A stretch of 64,000 nucleotides of DNA from Amycolatopsis sp. DSM 110486 (GCF_019468465.1 NZ_CP080519.1:6565001-6629000); one strand, 5' to 3'; shown: positions 1 to 10,955, counted from the first letter of the stretch. Notes: generated from the letters alone by a model not told the origin. Numbers and translations: made by a program.

Positions 1-801
1 GGTGGTTCGCCGGGGGGAGCCTTCGGGCCCGGCGAACGTGAGCGCGGCGGCGCGGGGGCGCCGCCGGATCCGGGGCCGGTGCCCGATCTGGTGATCGTGC
101 CGGGTTCGGGGCCGGGTTCGGGGCCGGGTTCGGGGCCGGGCTCGGATGTGCCGGGTGTGCCGGGGTTTGTACTGGGTGTGCCGGGATCGGATGTGCCGGG
201 ACATGTGCCGGGTGTGCTGGGCTCGGATGCGCCGGGTATGCCGGGACCGGGCTCGCGGTCGGTGCCTGACCTGTCGGCGATGTCGTCGACGCCGGGCTCC
301 CAGGCGATGCCGGACTTGCTGCCGATGCCGGACTTGCTGCCGGTGCTGATGCGGAAGGTGCGGCGCCGCCGGCGGATCCGGGACGGGGTGACCGGGGGAG
401 TGGCCGCGCTGGCCGTCGCTGCCGGGGTGGCTTTGGCGGTGTCCGTTTCGCTGCCGGACGTGTCTCCGCCGCCCGCTGTCGCCGCGCCTCCGCCACCGCC
501 TGCGCTCGCCATGTCGGCCCTCGGCGAATACCCGATCCAGGCCGCGGCCCGCATCGACCCCCAGTCGTGGGGCACCGAGGTCCAAATGTCCTGCAGCTAC
601 CGCGGCGGCAAGGGCGGGGACTACTCGCTCGTCGCCCTCGGCCGCGACGGCACCGCGACCGAACTCGCCACCTGGAAGGCCCTTCCGGAGAACACGGCCA
701 ACGTCGTGGTGGGCACACCGATGAAGTCCCAGGACATCGCCTCGCTGGAGATCCGGAGCGTACGGACGGGGAAACCGTTGATGCGCCTGGTTTATCCATG
801 A
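1..801 (+). CDS. Anti-sigma-factor-like single-pass membrane protein, C-terminal part (5' end outside window)
   Basis: The reading frame is open from base 1, so the true start lies upstream; a GTG at 79 would also be possible but is not needed. The visible part has a Gly/Pro/Ser/Asp-rich repeat region, a basic stretch (VRRRRRIRDG), one membrane segment (GGVAALAVAAGVALAVSVSL), a Pro-rich linker and an outer domain containing SWGTEVQMSCSY, LVALGRDG and ATWKALP. From family knowledge, this outer domain resembles the C-terminal half of actinobacterial zinc-finger anti-sigma factors, whose cytoplasmic N terminus holds a sigma factor. That N terminus is missing here, so the role is inferred and the partner sigma factor is unknown. 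Confidence 0.6.
   Translation, partial: GGSPGGAFGPGERERGGAGAPPDPGPVPDLVIVPGSGPGSGPGSGPGSDVPGVPGFVLGVPGSDVPGHVPGVLGSDAPGMPGPGSRSVPDLSAMSSTPGSQAMPDLLPMPDLLPVLMRKVRRRRRIRDGVTGGVAALAVAAGVALAVSVSLPDVSPPPAVAAPPPPPALAMSALGEYPIQAAARIDPQSWGTEVQMSCSYRGGKGGDYSLVALGRDGTATELATWKALPENTANVVVGTPMKSQDIASLEIRSVRTGKPLMRLVYP
100..255 (+). repeat. Tandem 12-nt repeat encoding PGSG/PGSD units
   Basis: Four near-perfect copies of the 12-mer ccgggttcgggg start at 100, 112, 124 and 136. They are followed by degenerate ccgggtgtg/ccgggatcggatgtg units to about 255. Because the unit is a multiple of three it keeps frame and encodes a flexible Pro-Gly-Ser-Asp linker in the cytoplasmic part of the membrane protein. This is a likely length-variable tract. 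Confidence 0.75.
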
Positions 802-829
802 CTCGCTGACTCACGGGCTCGCTTCGGCC

Positions 830-917
830 CACCCCAATGTGGCGTTGGTTGCGTTCAACGCACCGAACGCCACATTGGGTGCGCCCAGCGCACCCAATGC
901 CGCATTGGGGCGCTTGG
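830..917. repeat. Intergenic palindromic repeat, 'AACGCCACATTGGGT' family
   Basis: This fills most of the 305-nt gap between the membrane protein and the prepilin peptidase. ACCCCAATGTGGCGTT (831-846) pairs with AACGCCACATTGGGT (866-880), and a second hairpin follows (cccaatg-ccg-cattggg, 892-908). A related unit, aacgccgcgttggggcg, lies upstream of priA near 24352, so this is a dispersed repeat family. It could act as a transcription terminator. Nothing else was recognised between 802 and 1106. Confidence 0.7.
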
Positions 918-1106
918 CGCGACCTCCGGATGCTGTGAGTGGCCGGCTCGAGTTGTTGGCGCGTAGCTGCTGACGGGCTCGGGTTCTTTGTGTGCCGGCC
1001 GGTTTGGGCTGCCCGGTCGAGTGAATCGAGCGGGTTTTCGGCGCGAGCGGTCCACTCGCGACAGGCGCGGCTTGGCGTGGTGGGCGGGGGCTGCGAACGT
1101 GGGTGC

Positions 1107-1937
1107 ATGTCCTGGGGAATGGTCGTTGTGGGTGGGGCGGTGGTGCCCCTCCTGGTGTGGTTGCTGAGGCGGGCGGGTGCGCCCGTGTCGCCGGTCGTGG
1201 CTGTCGCCGTGGTGGTGGCTGCGCTGCTCGTCGTCGTGTGGCGGTGGCAGGAGGGGCGCTGGGCCGAGTGGTGGTGGCCGGTGCCGTGGGTGCTCACGGT
1301 GGTCGGGGTGCCGTTGTGCCTGGCGGATGTCCGGCATCGGAGGTTGCCGGATGTGCTGACGTTGTCGGCGTACCCCGTCATGGCGACCGCGATGACCGTC
1401 GCCGCCGTAAGCGGGGGCGGGGCGACGCTGCTCGTGAGCGCGGCGGAGGGCGTGCTCGTGTTCGGCGGCGTCCATCTCGTCGTCCACCGGGTCAGGCCGG
1501 CGCAGCTCGGGGCAGGAGACGTGAAGCTCGCCGGCGTGCTCGGCGCGGTGCTGGGTGCGCTCGGCTGGGCGTCGGTGGCGGTCGCGGCGGTCGCGGCGGC
1601 CGGCCTGAGTGCCGTCGTGGCCGTGGGAGCGCAGGTGCCGGCCATCGCCGAGCGGGCGCGCCGCACCCAACGAGCGAGCGGCCTTCCGGCATCGGCCACC
1701 TCGCCGAAGGGCGCATCCCGCGCAGGTAGCCATCCGGCATCGGCCACCTCACCGAAGGACGCGCCAGGCGCGCATCCGGCATCGGCCACCCAGGAGACAT
1801 CCCCACCACAAGCCAGGGACGGGCCTTGCGCCCATCGGGCGATTCGGTGTGGTGTGCCCCACGGGCCGGCGTTGGTGGTCGCGGCCTGGACGTGCGCCGT
1901 GTTCCCCGGGTTGGGTTCGGGGGTGGTGCCGAGCTGA
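1107..1937 (+). CDS. Prepilin peptidase, A24 family (type IV leader peptidase)
   Basis: This is a polytopic membrane aspartyl protease that processes prepilin-like signal peptides of type IV or Tad pili. Several hydrophobic helices are visible. The catalytic aspartates are expected in LADVRHRRLPD and in the family motif LGAGDVKLAG. ATG 1107 is chosen because it sits directly before the first helix; the open frame reaches further upstream without coding character. The 276-residue protein carries a Ser/Ala/Thr-rich repetitive insertion (about residues 193-235) just before a last conserved-looking segment VPHGPALVVAAW (250-261). No pilin or ATPase genes are adjacent in the window. Confidence 0.8.
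   Translation: MSWGMVVVGGAVVPLLVWLLRRAGAPVSPVVAVAVVVAALLVVVWRWQEGRWAEWWWPVPWVLTVVGVPLCLADVRHRRLPDVLTLSAYPVMATAMTVAAVSGGGATLLVSAAEGVLVFGGVHLVVHRVRPAQLGAGDVKLAGVLGAVLGALGWASVAVAAVAAAGLSAVVAVGAQVPAIAERARRTQRASGLPASATSPKGASRAGSHPASATSPKDAPGAHPASATQETSPPQARDGPCAHRAIRCGVPHGPALVVAAWTCAVFPGLGSGVVPS
1685..1795 (+). repeat. Three direct repeats inside the prepilin peptidase gene
   Basis: The unit tccggcatcggccacc begins at 1685, 1733 and 1775. The first two copies continue with tc(g/a)ccgaagg(g/a)cgc. Spacings of 48 and 42 nt are multiples of three, so the frame is preserved and PASATSPK(G/D)A-like units are encoded. The tract interrupts an otherwise normal family C terminus. Confidence 0.75.
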
Positions 1938-1982
1938 GGGGCTGCTGGTCAGGCGCCCCGCGAGCCGTGACAGGATTGCCAG

Positions 1983-3170
1983 GTGTTGCGCTGGATCACC
2001 GCAGGAGAATCGCACGGACCCGCCCTCGCCGCTGTGCTCGAGGGCCTGCCCGCTGGTGTGGAGGTGACCACCGGAGACCTCACCGCGCAGCTCGCGCGGC
2101 GACGCCTCGGGTTCGGTCGCAGCCCGCGCATGGGGTTCGAGACCGACCACGTGCAGTTCCTGGGCGGCGTCCGCCACGGGATCTCGCAGGGCGGCCCCAT
2201 CGCGGTGCAGATCGAGAACGCCGAGTGGCCAAAGTGGGAGCAGGTCATGGCGGCCGACCCCGTGGACCCCGAGGTGCTCGCCGGCCTGGCGCGCAACGAG
2301 CCGCTCACGCGGCCGCGCCCCGGCCACGCCGATCTGCCCGGCATGCAGAAGTACGGCTTCGACGAGGCCCGTCCCGTGCTGGAGCGCGCGAGCGCCCGCG
2401 AGACGGCGTCACGCACGGCGCTGGGCACGGTGGCGCGCAACTTCCTGCGCCAGCTGCTGGGTGTGGAGGTGCTGAGCCACGTCGTGTCGATCGGAGGTGC
2501 CGACGCGCCCGAGGGGCCGCTGCCGCAGCCGGGTGACCTGGCCGCGATCGACGAGAGCCCCGTGCGGGCGTTCTCGGCCGAGGGCACCGAGGCGATGGTC
2601 GCCGAGGTCGACGCCGTGCGTAAGGCGGGCGACACCGTCGGCGGCGTGATCGAGGTGCTCGCCTACGGGCTGCCGCCGGGCCTCGGCTCCCACGTGCACT
2701 GGGACCGCCGCCTCGACGCACGCCTCGCGGGCGCGCTCATGGGCGTGCAGGCCATGAAGGGCGTGGAGGTCGGCGACGGCTTCACCACCGCTCGGCGCTG
2801 GGGCAGCCAGGCCCACGACGAGATCGACCGCGGCACCGGCCCGGTCGGCGTCACGCGCCGCTCCAACCGCGCGGGCGGCCTCGAAGGCGGCATCACCAAC
2901 GGCGAGCCCCTGCGCGTGCGCGTGGCGATGAAGCCGATCTCGACCGTGCCGAAGGCGCTGTCCACGGTGGACGTGCGCACGGGCGAGCCGGCCGTCGCGA
3001 TCCACCAGCGCTCGGACGTGTGCGCCGTGCCGCGGGCGGGCGTTGTGCTCGAATCCGTGGTGGCGCTGGTGCTGGCCGACGCCGCGCTGGAGAAGTTCGG
3101 CGGCGACTCGCTGGCCGAGAGCAAGCGCAACGCCGAGGGCTACCTGAAGGCGCTCGAGGAGCGCTGGTGA
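1983..3170 (+). CDS. aroC: Chorismate synthase
   Basis: Converts 5-enolpyruvylshikimate-3-phosphate to chorismate using reduced FMN, the last step of the shikimate pathway. The 395-residue protein opens with the family signature GESHGPAL (residues 8-15) and contains [11 protein letters not shown] (near 136) and a C-terminal [15 protein letters not shown] block. GTG 1983 gives the expected N terminus [12 protein letters not shown]. It is the first gene of a tight aroC-aroK run: its stop overlaps the aroK start (GTGA), which suggests translational coupling. Confidence 0.97.
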   Translation: MLRWITAGESHGPALAAVLEGLPAGVEVTTGDLTAQLARRRLGFGRSPRMGFETDHVQFLGGVRHGISQGGPIAVQIENAEWPKWEQVMAADPVDPEVLAGLARNEPLTRPRPGHADLPGMQKYGFDEARPVLERASARETASRTALGTVARNFLRQLLGVEVLSHVVSIGGADAPEGPLPQPGDLAAIDESPVRAFSAEGTEAMVAEVDAVRKAGDTVGGVIEVLAYGLPPGLGSHVHWDRRLDARLAGALMGVQAMKGVEVGDGFTTARRWGSQAHDEIDRGTGPVGVTRRSNRAGGLEGGITNGEPLRVRVAMKPISTVPKALSTVDVRTGEPAVAIHQRSDVCAVPRAGVVLESVVALVLADAALEKFGGDSLAESKRNAEGYLKALEERW

Positions 3171-3691
3171 GCCCCCGCGCCGTGGTCGTGGGACCGCCGG
3201 GCTCGGGCAAGAGCACGGTGGGCCCGCTGCTCGCCGAGGCGCTCGGGGTGGCGTTCCGCGACACCGACGACGACATTGTCGAGCGCACCGGCCGCGGGAT
3301 CTCCGACATCTTCGCCGAGGACGGCGAGCCGGCGTTCCGCGCGCTCGAAGCGCAGGCCGTCGCCACCGCCCTCGACGAGCACGACGGTGTCCTCTCCCTC
3401 GGCGGCGGCGCTCCGCTGACCCTGGAGACGCGGGCGCTGCTGGCGAAGCACACCGTGGTGTTCCTGAGCGTCGGCCTCGCCGCCGGCGTGCAGCGCACCG
3501 GCCTGTCGAGCGCGCGTCCGCTGCTCGCGGGCGTGAACCCGCGCGCCACGTTCAAGTCCCTGCTCGACGCGCGCCTGCCGGTGTACCGGGAGGTGGCGAC
3601 CGTCGAGATCGAGACCGACCAGCGCACGCCCGCCGAGGTGGTGGCCACCGCGGTCGCCGCGATCGAACCGGCCGAAGTCCGCAAGCAGTAG
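3167..3691 (+). CDS. aroK: Shikimate kinase
   Basis: Phosphorylates shikimate at the 3-hydroxyl with ATP. The 174-residue protein shows the Walker A loop GPPGSGKST (residues 9-17), the shikimate/Mg-binding DTDDD (32-36) and the conserved GGGA (79-82), plus the LID region around RPLLAG. The chosen GTG at 3167 overlaps the aroC stop and matches the usual family length; longer upstream in-frame sequence is only aroC read in another frame. aroB follows after 57 nt. Confidence 0.96.
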   Translation: MSPRAVVVGPPGSGKSTVGPLLAEALGVAFRDTDDDIVERTGRGISDIFAEDGEPAFRALEAQAVATALDEHDGVLSLGGGAPLTLETRALLAKHTVVFLSVGLAAGVQRTGLSSARPLLAGVNPRATFKSLLDARLPVYREVATVEIETDQRTPAEVVATAVAAIEPAEVRKQ

Positions 3692-3739
3692 GACGCTGAG
3701 CAACACAGACCCGGAGTGCCACAACTCCAGGAGTAGTGA

Positions 3740-5282
<1,543 letters not shown>

Positions 5283-5286
<4 letters not shown>

Positions 5287-6206
5287 CCCAGGAGCTCATC
5301 ACCGACCGGCTCCGGCTGCGGGCCCTGACCGAGGCCGACACCGACGCCGTGGTGGCGGTGTTCACCGACCCGGAGATGAGCCGGTTCTTCGCCGCCGACT
5401 TCTCCGACCCCGACCACGCCCGCGCCATGGTGGCCCGCCGCCTCGCCTACGACGGGCCCGAAGGCCAGGGCCACTGGGTGGTCGAGCACGAGAGCGAAGT
5501 CGTCGGCGTCGCTCACCTGCGCCCGTCGTCCGAGCTGCCTGGCGACGGCGCCGAGGTGGGGTACTTCGTCGCCGCGAAGCACGCGGGGAAGGGCTTCGCC
5601 ACCGAAGCCGCCCGCGCGCTCGTGGACCATGGCCTCACCACTCTCGGCCTGCCCGCCGTATGGGCGCTCGTCCACGAGGACAACGCGGCCAGCCTCGCGA
5701 TCACCCGCCGGCTCGGCTTCCTCGACGTCGGCTCCGGCGTGCACTACGGCGACGTGCACCGCGTGCTCGTTGCGCTGCCCACCGCGCACGGCCGGCCCCA
5801 CCACCTCGAGCTTTGGGTCCCCGACCTCGCGCGCGCCGAACGCAGCTGGGGTTGGCTGCTGGGCCGGCTGGGCTGGCGCGAGTACCAGCGCTGGCCCGAC
5901 GGCGTCAGTTGGCGCCTCGGCCCCACGTACCTCGTGGTGGAGGCCTCGCCCGCCATGGCCGCCGGACCGCACGAACGCCTTCGCCCCGGCCTCAACCACC
6001 TCGCCCTGCACGTCGCCACCCGCGCCGAGGTCGACGAGCTCGCGGCCGGCGGGCCCGGCTGGCGGCCCCTGTTCGCGGACCGTTTTCCCTACGCGGGCGG
6101 GAAACCGCACTACGCGGCCTACCTCGAGAACGACGACGGCTTCGAGGTCGAGCTTGTTGCCCTCGAACACCCGCGAGACGGGGACGCGTTCACCCAACCG
6201 GGTTAG
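5283..6206 (+). CDS. GNAT acetyltransferase fused to a VOC/glyoxalase-like domain
   Basis: Residues about 1-170 form a GNAT domain of the RimJ/RimL type ([36 protein letters not shown] as the acetyl-CoA loop, [13 protein letters not shown]). Residues about 173-298 form a VOC-like domain ([49 protein letters not shown]). The two halves are continuous in frame with no sign of a frameshift. GTG 5283 overlaps the aroQ stop, so it is probably co-transcribed with the shikimate genes. The substrate is not predictable; the VOC half may bind a small molecule or act in resistance. Confidence 0.85.
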
Positions 6207-6213
6207 GACTGGT

Positions 6214-6219
6214 TAGACT
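6214..6219 (+). promoter_or_regulatory. -10-like TAGACT ahead of the GH43-like gene
   Basis: TAGACT lies 8 nt before the ATG at 6228, which fits a leaderless or almost leaderless transcript. No clear ribosome binding site is present between them. Confidence 0.45.
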
Positions 6220-6227
6220 CGACCATC

Positions 6228-7757
6228 ATGCACCCGTTTCGTGGCGGGGTTCGGCGACCCGCGCGAGCCCTGTTCGCCCTGGCGTTGTCGGGGGTCGTCG
6301 TGGCGGGCTGCAGCGACAGCTACGCGCAGACCCAGGCCGACGGACCCGACCACGGCGGCATCGCGGGCGGCAAGCCGGCTCCGGCGAAGCCCCCGCGCGT
6401 GGCGAACGTCCCCCTGGAGACCGCGAAAGCCCGCCAGAGCAACGGAGTGGTCGCCGCCGGAGCCGCCGACGCGGTCTACAACTACGGCCCCACGGCGATG
6501 GTCGAAAACGGCAAGACCCGCCTGTGGTGGTGCAGCCAGTACGGCAGCGCGGCCCCGCCCGGCGACGACATTCTCTACGCCGAGGCGCCCTCCGCCGACG
6601 GTCCCTTCACCGGACCCGGTGGCGGCGCGCCGATCGCGGTCCTGTCCGGTTCGCCCGGTGCGTTCGACGGCGTGCACACGTGCGACCCGTCCGTGCTGCG
6701 CGTCGGCGGCACCTACTACCTGTACTACACCGGCGCGGCGGGCGACCACGCGCTCGGCAACGCCGTCGGCCTCGCGACGAGCCCCGACGGCGTCCACTGG
6801 ACCCGCGCGGCGGGCGGGCGCCCGATCCTCGGGCCTTCGCACGACGTGCACCGCGACAACGTCTACGGCGCCGGCCAGCCCTCGGTCGTGTTCCTCGACG
6901 GCTGGTACTACCTCATGTTCACCGACACCACCGGCCGCGCCGCCGGCTGGAACGGTGCCGGCCAGTTCGTGATCCGCTCCCACGACCCGGCGTTCGGCAG
7001 CGGCGTGGAAGCGTTGGGGGACAAGGGTTTCGGGCCCGTATCGAGCACCTCGGCACCACGTGAGCGCTCGGTGGTCGACGGGTTCAGCGCCGACCTCGAA
7101 TGGGTCGGCGCGCTCGACGCGTTCGTGATCGCCCACGAGACCGCGGACGGCACCACGCTCACCTTCTGGGACAAGGACTTCACCCTCCAGCCCTACACGC
7201 CGCTGGTGATCCCCGGCGCGTGGAAGGAAGGACCCGGCCTCATTCGCCGCCCGGACGGCCACGCTCCGACGTCGGTCACCGACCCGTGCGACACCGTCTC
7301 GTTCGACGTCGTGCGCGCGACCGCGATCGGTTCCGCGGGTGCGCCGACGGGCCTGAAGCACTTCGGGCTCGACGTGCAGGGCGCCGGCGGCTGCTCGAGC
7401 CCCGACCGCGTGACCACGACGTTCGACGGCGTCGCGATGCCGTCACCGGACCGCCGGATGGACCTGTTCCGCCGCGGCGTGCGCATCCGCGTCGACCGCC
7501 GCTCCGTCGCGACCGCGCTGGCCGGGGAAGTGGTGGACCGGCCGCTCACGCCGGTCGCCGGGCTGCCCGTGAAGACGACGCTGAAGTCCGGCATGAACGT
7601 GGTGCACTCGTACGGCCACGGGTACGGCGTGGTGCTCGGCAACGAGCTCTACGGCCTGCCCGACACCACGATCGTGGACCTCAACGGGGCCGAGGTGACG
7701 GAGATCGACCCGCGACAGTGGGACGCCTACGCGCCCGGGCTCCCGCTGGGCGGCTGA
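6228..7757 (+). CDS. Secreted lipoprotein with GH43-like five-bladed propeller (putative glycosidase)
   Basis: The N terminus is a lipoprotein signal peptide: basic RRPARAL, a hydrophobic run, and lipobox VVAGC with Cys28. The 509-residue body has repeated blade-like segments typical of GH43/GH68-type propellers, such as YNYGPTAMVENGKTRLWWCSQYG, DPSVLRVGGTYYLYYTG and QPSVVFLDGWYYLMFTDTTG. This supports an outer-surface enzyme acting on arabino- or xylo-saccharides, but catalytic acids were not assigned, so the substrate is open. The C-terminal part (from about 360) is less recognisable. The 3' end overlaps the convergent membrane-protein gene by 77 nt. Confidence 0.7.
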   Translation: MHPFRGGVRRPARALFALALSGVVVAGCSDSYAQTQADGPDHGGIAGGKPAPAKPPRVANVPLETAKARQSNGVVAAGAADAVYNYGPTAMVENGKTRLWWCSQYGSAAPPGDDILYAEAPSADGPFTGPGGGAPIAVLSGSPGAFDGVHTCDPSVLRVGGTYYLYYTGAAGDHALGNAVGLATSPDGVHWTRAAGGRPILGPSHDVHRDNVYGAGQPSVVFLDGWYYLMFTDTTGRAAGWNGAGQFVIRSHDPAFGSGVEALGDKGFGPVSSTSAPRERSVVDGFSADLEWVGALDAFVIAHETADGTTLTFWDKDFTLQPYTPLVIPGAWKEGPGLIRRPDGHAPTSVTDPCDTVSFDVVRATAIGSAGAPTGLKHFGLDVQGAGGCSSPDRVTTTFDGVAMPSPDRRMDLFRRGVRIRVDRRSVATALAGEVVDRPLTPVAGLPVKTTLKSGMNVVHSYGHGYGVVLGNELYGLPDTTIVDLNGAEVTEIDPRQWDAYAPGLPLGG

Positions 7758-8274
7758 CGGGCGACGGCTTCGGCCGCGGCGCGCCGGCCGGCTCGGCCTC
7801 CGGCAGCTCCAGCTGACCCGACTGGCTGCCTGACCCGTCGTCCTCGTCGTCCTCGGGTTCCGGCTCCTCGTCCTCCGGCGCGGGCCGCCGCACGCGCGAG
7901 CCGACGAACAGCCCCAGCCCGGCCGGCACCAGCACCAGCAGCGCCGAGAACGCGGCACCCCCGGTGAGCGCCGCGCCCAGCTCCGACGTCCCGGTCTGGT
8001 CGACGAACACCGCACGCCCGATCACATACAGGATGCCGGAGACGACGCCGGCCACCAGCGACGCGATGAACCAGGCCCGGCCGCGGTCCGGTTTGCCGCG
8101 CCAGCCGTCGACCGCGCTCCACAGCGCCGCGACGCCCACCAGCACGGCGAGGGTGACGGACGTGATCACAGTCTGGTCGGTCGGGTGGAACACGGACCAC
8201 TTGGCGAGCAGCGTCATGGCGGCGGCGTGGACGACGGCCATGACCAGCCCGCGAGTCAACCAGGCACCCAGCAT
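7681..8274 (-). CDS. Small multi-pass membrane protein, B-4DMT-transporter-like
   Basis: The 197-residue protein has about four hydrophobic helices in the first 130 residues (ending LLVLVPAGLGLFVGSRVR), then an acidic stretch (EDEEPEPEDDEDD) and a basic Pro/Arg-rich tail. In related actinomycetes, similar proteins beside an M24 peptidase are labelled B-4DMT family transporters; that name comes from family memory and the substrate is unknown. It is convergent with the GH43-like gene (77-nt overlap of 3' ends) and divergent from pepP. Confidence 0.6.
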   Translation of the reverse strand: MLGAWLTRGLVMAVVHAAAMTLLAKWSVFHPTDQTVITSVTLAVLVGVAALWSAVDGWRGKPDRGRAWFIASLVAGVVSGILYVIGRAVFVDQTGTSELGAALTGGAAFSALLVLVPAGLGLFVGSRVRRPAPEDEEPEPEDDEDDGSGSQSGQLELPEAEPAGAPRPKPSPVSRPAGARARRRPTVAGRSPSPRPR

Positions 8275-8398
8275 GGACGGAGTGTAGGTGCCACCGGGTG
8301 AACGCCGTGTGGTCCACCCGGAGCAGCGGCTCCGGGTGCCCGGCCGCTTGCGGACGGTGACCGCCGCGAGCGTCCCCGAACCGGGCGATCCGCGTGGC

Positions 8399-8404
8399 TA
8401 AGCT
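8399..8404 (+). promoter_or_regulatory. -10 box TAAGCT for a leaderless M24 peptidase transcript
   Basis: TAAGCT ends 6 nt before GTG 8411, the spacing expected when transcription starts at the start codon. No Shine-Dalgarno sequence is seen. Confidence 0.5.
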
Positions 8405-8410
8405 GGCCGG

Positions 8411-9508
8411 GTGCCTGAAACCCACGCTCACCGTCGCGGCGCGCTGCGGTCCCTGATCACCGATTCCGGGGTCGACGCGCTGCTGGTCACCGACCTGCTC
8501 AACATCCGCTACCTCACCGGGTTCACCGGGTCGAACGCCGCGCTGCTCGTGCACGCCGGCGGCGAGGCGCAGACCGTGTTCTGCACCGACGGCCGCTACA
8601 CGACCCAGTCGGCGTCCGAGGTGCCCGATCTCGAACGCGTGATGGGCCGCGCCAGCGACCGTGTGCTCGCCGACTTCGCGGCCCGCGCCCACGCGACCTA
8701 CGGGCGTACCGGGTTCGAGAGCCAGCACGTGAGCGTGGAAGACCACGAGGCGCTCAAGGTGCGCTTCGACAAGGTGGCGCTGGTCCGGACGCCCGGGCTG
8801 ATCGAGCAGCTGCGCGCCGTGAAGGACGAGGTCGAGGTCGCGGCCCTGCGCTCGGCCTGCGCGGCGGCCGACCGCGCGCTCGCCGACCTGCTGGCGTCCG
8901 GCGGCCTGCGCGCCGGGCGCACCGAGCTGGAAGTGGCACGCGACCTGGAGAACCGCATGCTGGAGCACGGTTCGTCGGAGCCGTCGTTCGCCACGATCGT
9001 GGCCGCCGGGCCCAACTCGGCGATCCCGCACCACCAGCCCACCGGCGCACAGCTGCGCGAAGGTGACTTCGTGAAGCTCGACTTCGGCGCGACCGTCGAC
9101 GGCTACCACTCCGACATGACCCGCACGTTCGTGCTCGGCAAGGCCGCCGACTGGCAGCGCGAGCTCTACGACCTGGTCCACCGCGCCCAGGCGGCCGGTA
9201 CCGCGGCCGTGTTCCCGGGCGCCGACGTGTCCGAAGTGGACGCCGCGGCCCGCTCCGTGATCGCCGCCGCGGGCCGCGCGGACGAGTTCGCGCACGGCCT
9301 CGGCCACGGCGTCGGGCTCGAGGTGCACGAGGCGCCCAGCCTCGCTACCACGGGCGTCGGTACACTGTCCGCCGGTATGGCGGTCACCGTCGAGCCCGGC
9401 GTCTACCTCGCGGGGCGCGGTGGCGTGCGCATCGAGGACACGCTCGTCGTGCGGGACTCCGGGCCCGAACTCCTCACCCTGAGCACCAAGGACCTCGTGG
9501 CCGTCTGA
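8411..9508 (+). CDS. pepP: Xaa-Pro aminopeptidase/dipeptidase, M24 family
   Basis: A cytoplasmic dinuclear-metal peptidase that removes the residue before proline. The 365-residue protein has a creatinase-type N-terminal domain ([20 protein letters not shown]) and a pita-bread domain with expected metal ligands in [38 protein letters not shown] and VRIEDTL. It lies just upstream of efp-nusB, the usual actinobacterial order. The exact subfamily (aminopeptidase P or prolidase) cannot be fixed from motifs. Confidence 0.9.
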   Translation: MPETHAHRRGALRSLITDSGVDALLVTDLLNIRYLTGFTGSNAALLVHAGGEAQTVFCTDGRYTTQSASEVPDLERVMGRASDRVLADFAARAHATYGRTGFESQHVSVEDHEALKVRFDKVALVRTPGLIEQLRAVKDEVEVAALRSACAAADRALADLLASGGLRAGRTELEVARDLENRMLEHGSSEPSFATIVAAGPNSAIPHHQPTGAQLREGDFVKLDFGATVDGYHSDMTRTFVLGKAADWQRELYDLVHRAQAAGTAAVFPGADVSEVDAAARSVIAAAGRADEFAHGLGHGVGLEVHEAPSLATTGVGTLSAGMAVTVEPGVYLAGRGGVRIEDTLVVRDSGPELLTLSTKDLVAV

Positions 9509-9552
9509 GACGGGCCGCGGACGAAGAGATCGACACAGGAGACCGAAAGCTC

Positions 9553-10116
9553 GTGGCCACCACCAACGACCTGAAGAACGGGCTCGTCCTCAACCTCGAG
9601 GGCCAGCTCTGGACCGTCACCGCGTTCCAGCACGTCAAGCCGGGCAAGGGCGGTGCGTTCGTGCGCACCACGCTCAAGCACGTGCTGACGGGGAAGGTCG
9701 TCGACAAGACCTTCAACGCCGGCACGAAGGTCGAAACGGCCACCGTGGACCGCCGGAACATGACCTACCTGTACAAGGACGGTCAGGACTTCGTGTTCAT
9801 GGACGGCGACACCTACGACCAGATCACGGTTCCGGCCGAGGTCGTGTCGGACAACGCCAACTACATGCTCGAGAACACCGAGGTCCAGGTCGCGGTGCAC
9901 GAGAACGAGGCGCTCTACATCGAGCTCCCGACCTCGGTCGAGATCGTCATCCAGCACACCGACCCGGGCCTGCAGGGCGACCGCTCCACCGGCGGCACCA
10001 AGCCGGCGACGCTCGAGACCGGCGCGGAGATCCAGGTCCCGCTGTTCGTCTCGACCGGCGAGAAGATCAAGGTCGACACGCGTGACGGCCGGTACCTCGG
10101 CCGCGTCTCCAGCTGA
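9553..10116 (+). CDS. efp: Elongation factor P
   Basis: Binds between the P and E sites and relieves ribosome stalling at polyproline. At 187 residues it matches the three-domain beta-barrel protein. The tip loop reads [10 protein letters not shown] with Lys32 at the position that contacts the CCA end of P-site tRNA; actinobacterial forms generally work with this Pro-Gly-Lys loop unmodified. The C-terminal domain includes [24 protein letters not shown] 9553 follows a caggaga purine-rich site. The stop overlaps the nusB ATG by one base. Confidence 0.97.
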   Translation: MATTNDLKNGLVLNLEGQLWTVTAFQHVKPGKGGAFVRTTLKHVLTGKVVDKTFNAGTKVETATVDRRNMTYLYKDGQDFVFMDGDTYDQITVPAEVVSDNANYMLENTEVQVAVHENEALYIELPTSVEIVIQHTDPGLQGDRSTGGTKPATLETGAEIQVPLFVSTGEKIKVDTRDGRYLGRVSS

Positions 10117-10574
10117 TGGCGGACAAACAGAAGCCGCACCCGAACCGCGGCGGCGCGATCAGCAGGCGGCAGGCCCGCCGGCGTGCCGTCGAGATGCTGT
10201 ACGAAGCTTCGCAACGCGGCACCGACCCGGTCACGCTGCTGGCCGACCGGGTCGGGTCCACCGACGTCGACCCGGTCGCCGACTACACGATCACCGTCGT
10301 GGAGGGCGTCACGACCCACCGCGAGCAGGTCGACGAGCTGCTGGCCGAGCACTCGCAGGGCTGGACACTGGACCGCATGCCGCCGGTCGACCTGGCGGTG
10401 CTGCGCGTGGGCGTCTACGAGATGCTCTGGTCCTCCGACGTGCCCGACCCCGTCGCGATCGACGAGGCCGTGGGCCTGGCGAAGGAGCTCTCGACCGACG
10501 ACTCGCCGCGCTTCGTCAACGGCGTGCTCGGGCGCATCGGGACGATCGCCGACCGCCTGCGGGCCGTGCTCTGA
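10116..10574 (+). CDS. nusB: Transcription antitermination factor NusB
   Basis: RNA-binding all-helical protein of the rrn antitermination complex, working with NusE/S10 at boxA. The 152-residue sequence has the basic N-terminal ARRRAVEMLYEAS helix and the C-terminal DEAVGLAKELSTDDSPRFVNGVLGRI signature. Its ATG overlaps the efp stop (TGATG), indicating coupling. A strong hairpin terminator follows within 30 nt. Confidence 0.96.
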   Translation: MADKQKPHPNRGGAISRRQARRRAVEMLYEASQRGTDPVTLLADRVGSTDVDPVADYTITVVEGVTTHREQVDELLAEHSQGWTLDRMPPVDLAVLRVGVYEMLWSSDVPDPVAIDEAVGLAKELSTDDSPRFVNGVLGRIGTIADRLRAVL

Positions 10575-10599
10575 CCCGCTGACTTCGTAGTCGAAAACA

Positions 10600-10641
10600 G
10601 CCGAAGGCCGCGAGCTCCGTACTGGAGCCGCGGCCTTCGGC
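10600..10641. terminator. Rho-independent-type hairpin after nusB
   Basis: gccgaaggccgcg pairs perfectly with cgcggccttcggc, with a further gctcc/ggagc stem inside. There is no long T tract, which is common in high-GC actinomycetes. Confidence 0.8.
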
Positions 10642-10896
10642 GTTGTGCTGGTGTCCCCAGGAAGCCTCACGAGTGGGGTCCGGAAGAGGTCTTCGTCACA
10701 CCGAGCGTGTCAGAGCCGGCTCCGGGCCGTGCTCGAGCCCGCCCGGGCGTCGCTCGGTGAACCGGGTTCACCGTCACAGCAACCCGGAAGCGCTAGCCCG
10801 AACGGGTCACGCGCCGGAACGGCAGACGCGGGTGCGAGGGGACGGCCGGGGTGGTGTTGATCACCGTCCGCAGCCGGTCCGGCGGTGTCCGAAGCT
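10642..10896. other. Gene-poor gap between nusB and bldD with one small palindrome
   Basis: No coding frame here looks real. A perfect inverted repeat CGGTGAACC-g-GGTTCACCG lies at 10755-10773 and could be a protein-binding site. No RNA gene was recognised. Confidence 0.5.
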
Positions 10897-10935
10897 CGGT
10901 GGGTGTTTCCGGTGCCCCGCCGAAAACACCCACCG
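10897..10935 (-). terminator. Terminator hairpin downstream of bldD
   Basis: cggtgggtgttt (10897-10908) pairs with aaaacacccaccg (10923-10935). It sits 20 nt beyond the bldD stop on the - strand, so it most likely ends bldD transcription. Confidence 0.75.
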
Positions 10936-10955
10936 CGTCGGGCAACCGCCGCCCA

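Noticed and set aside
8275..8410. Regulatory RNA between the membrane-protein gene and pepP
   Set aside because: The divergent gap shows only a leaderless promoter box and no stable structured element.
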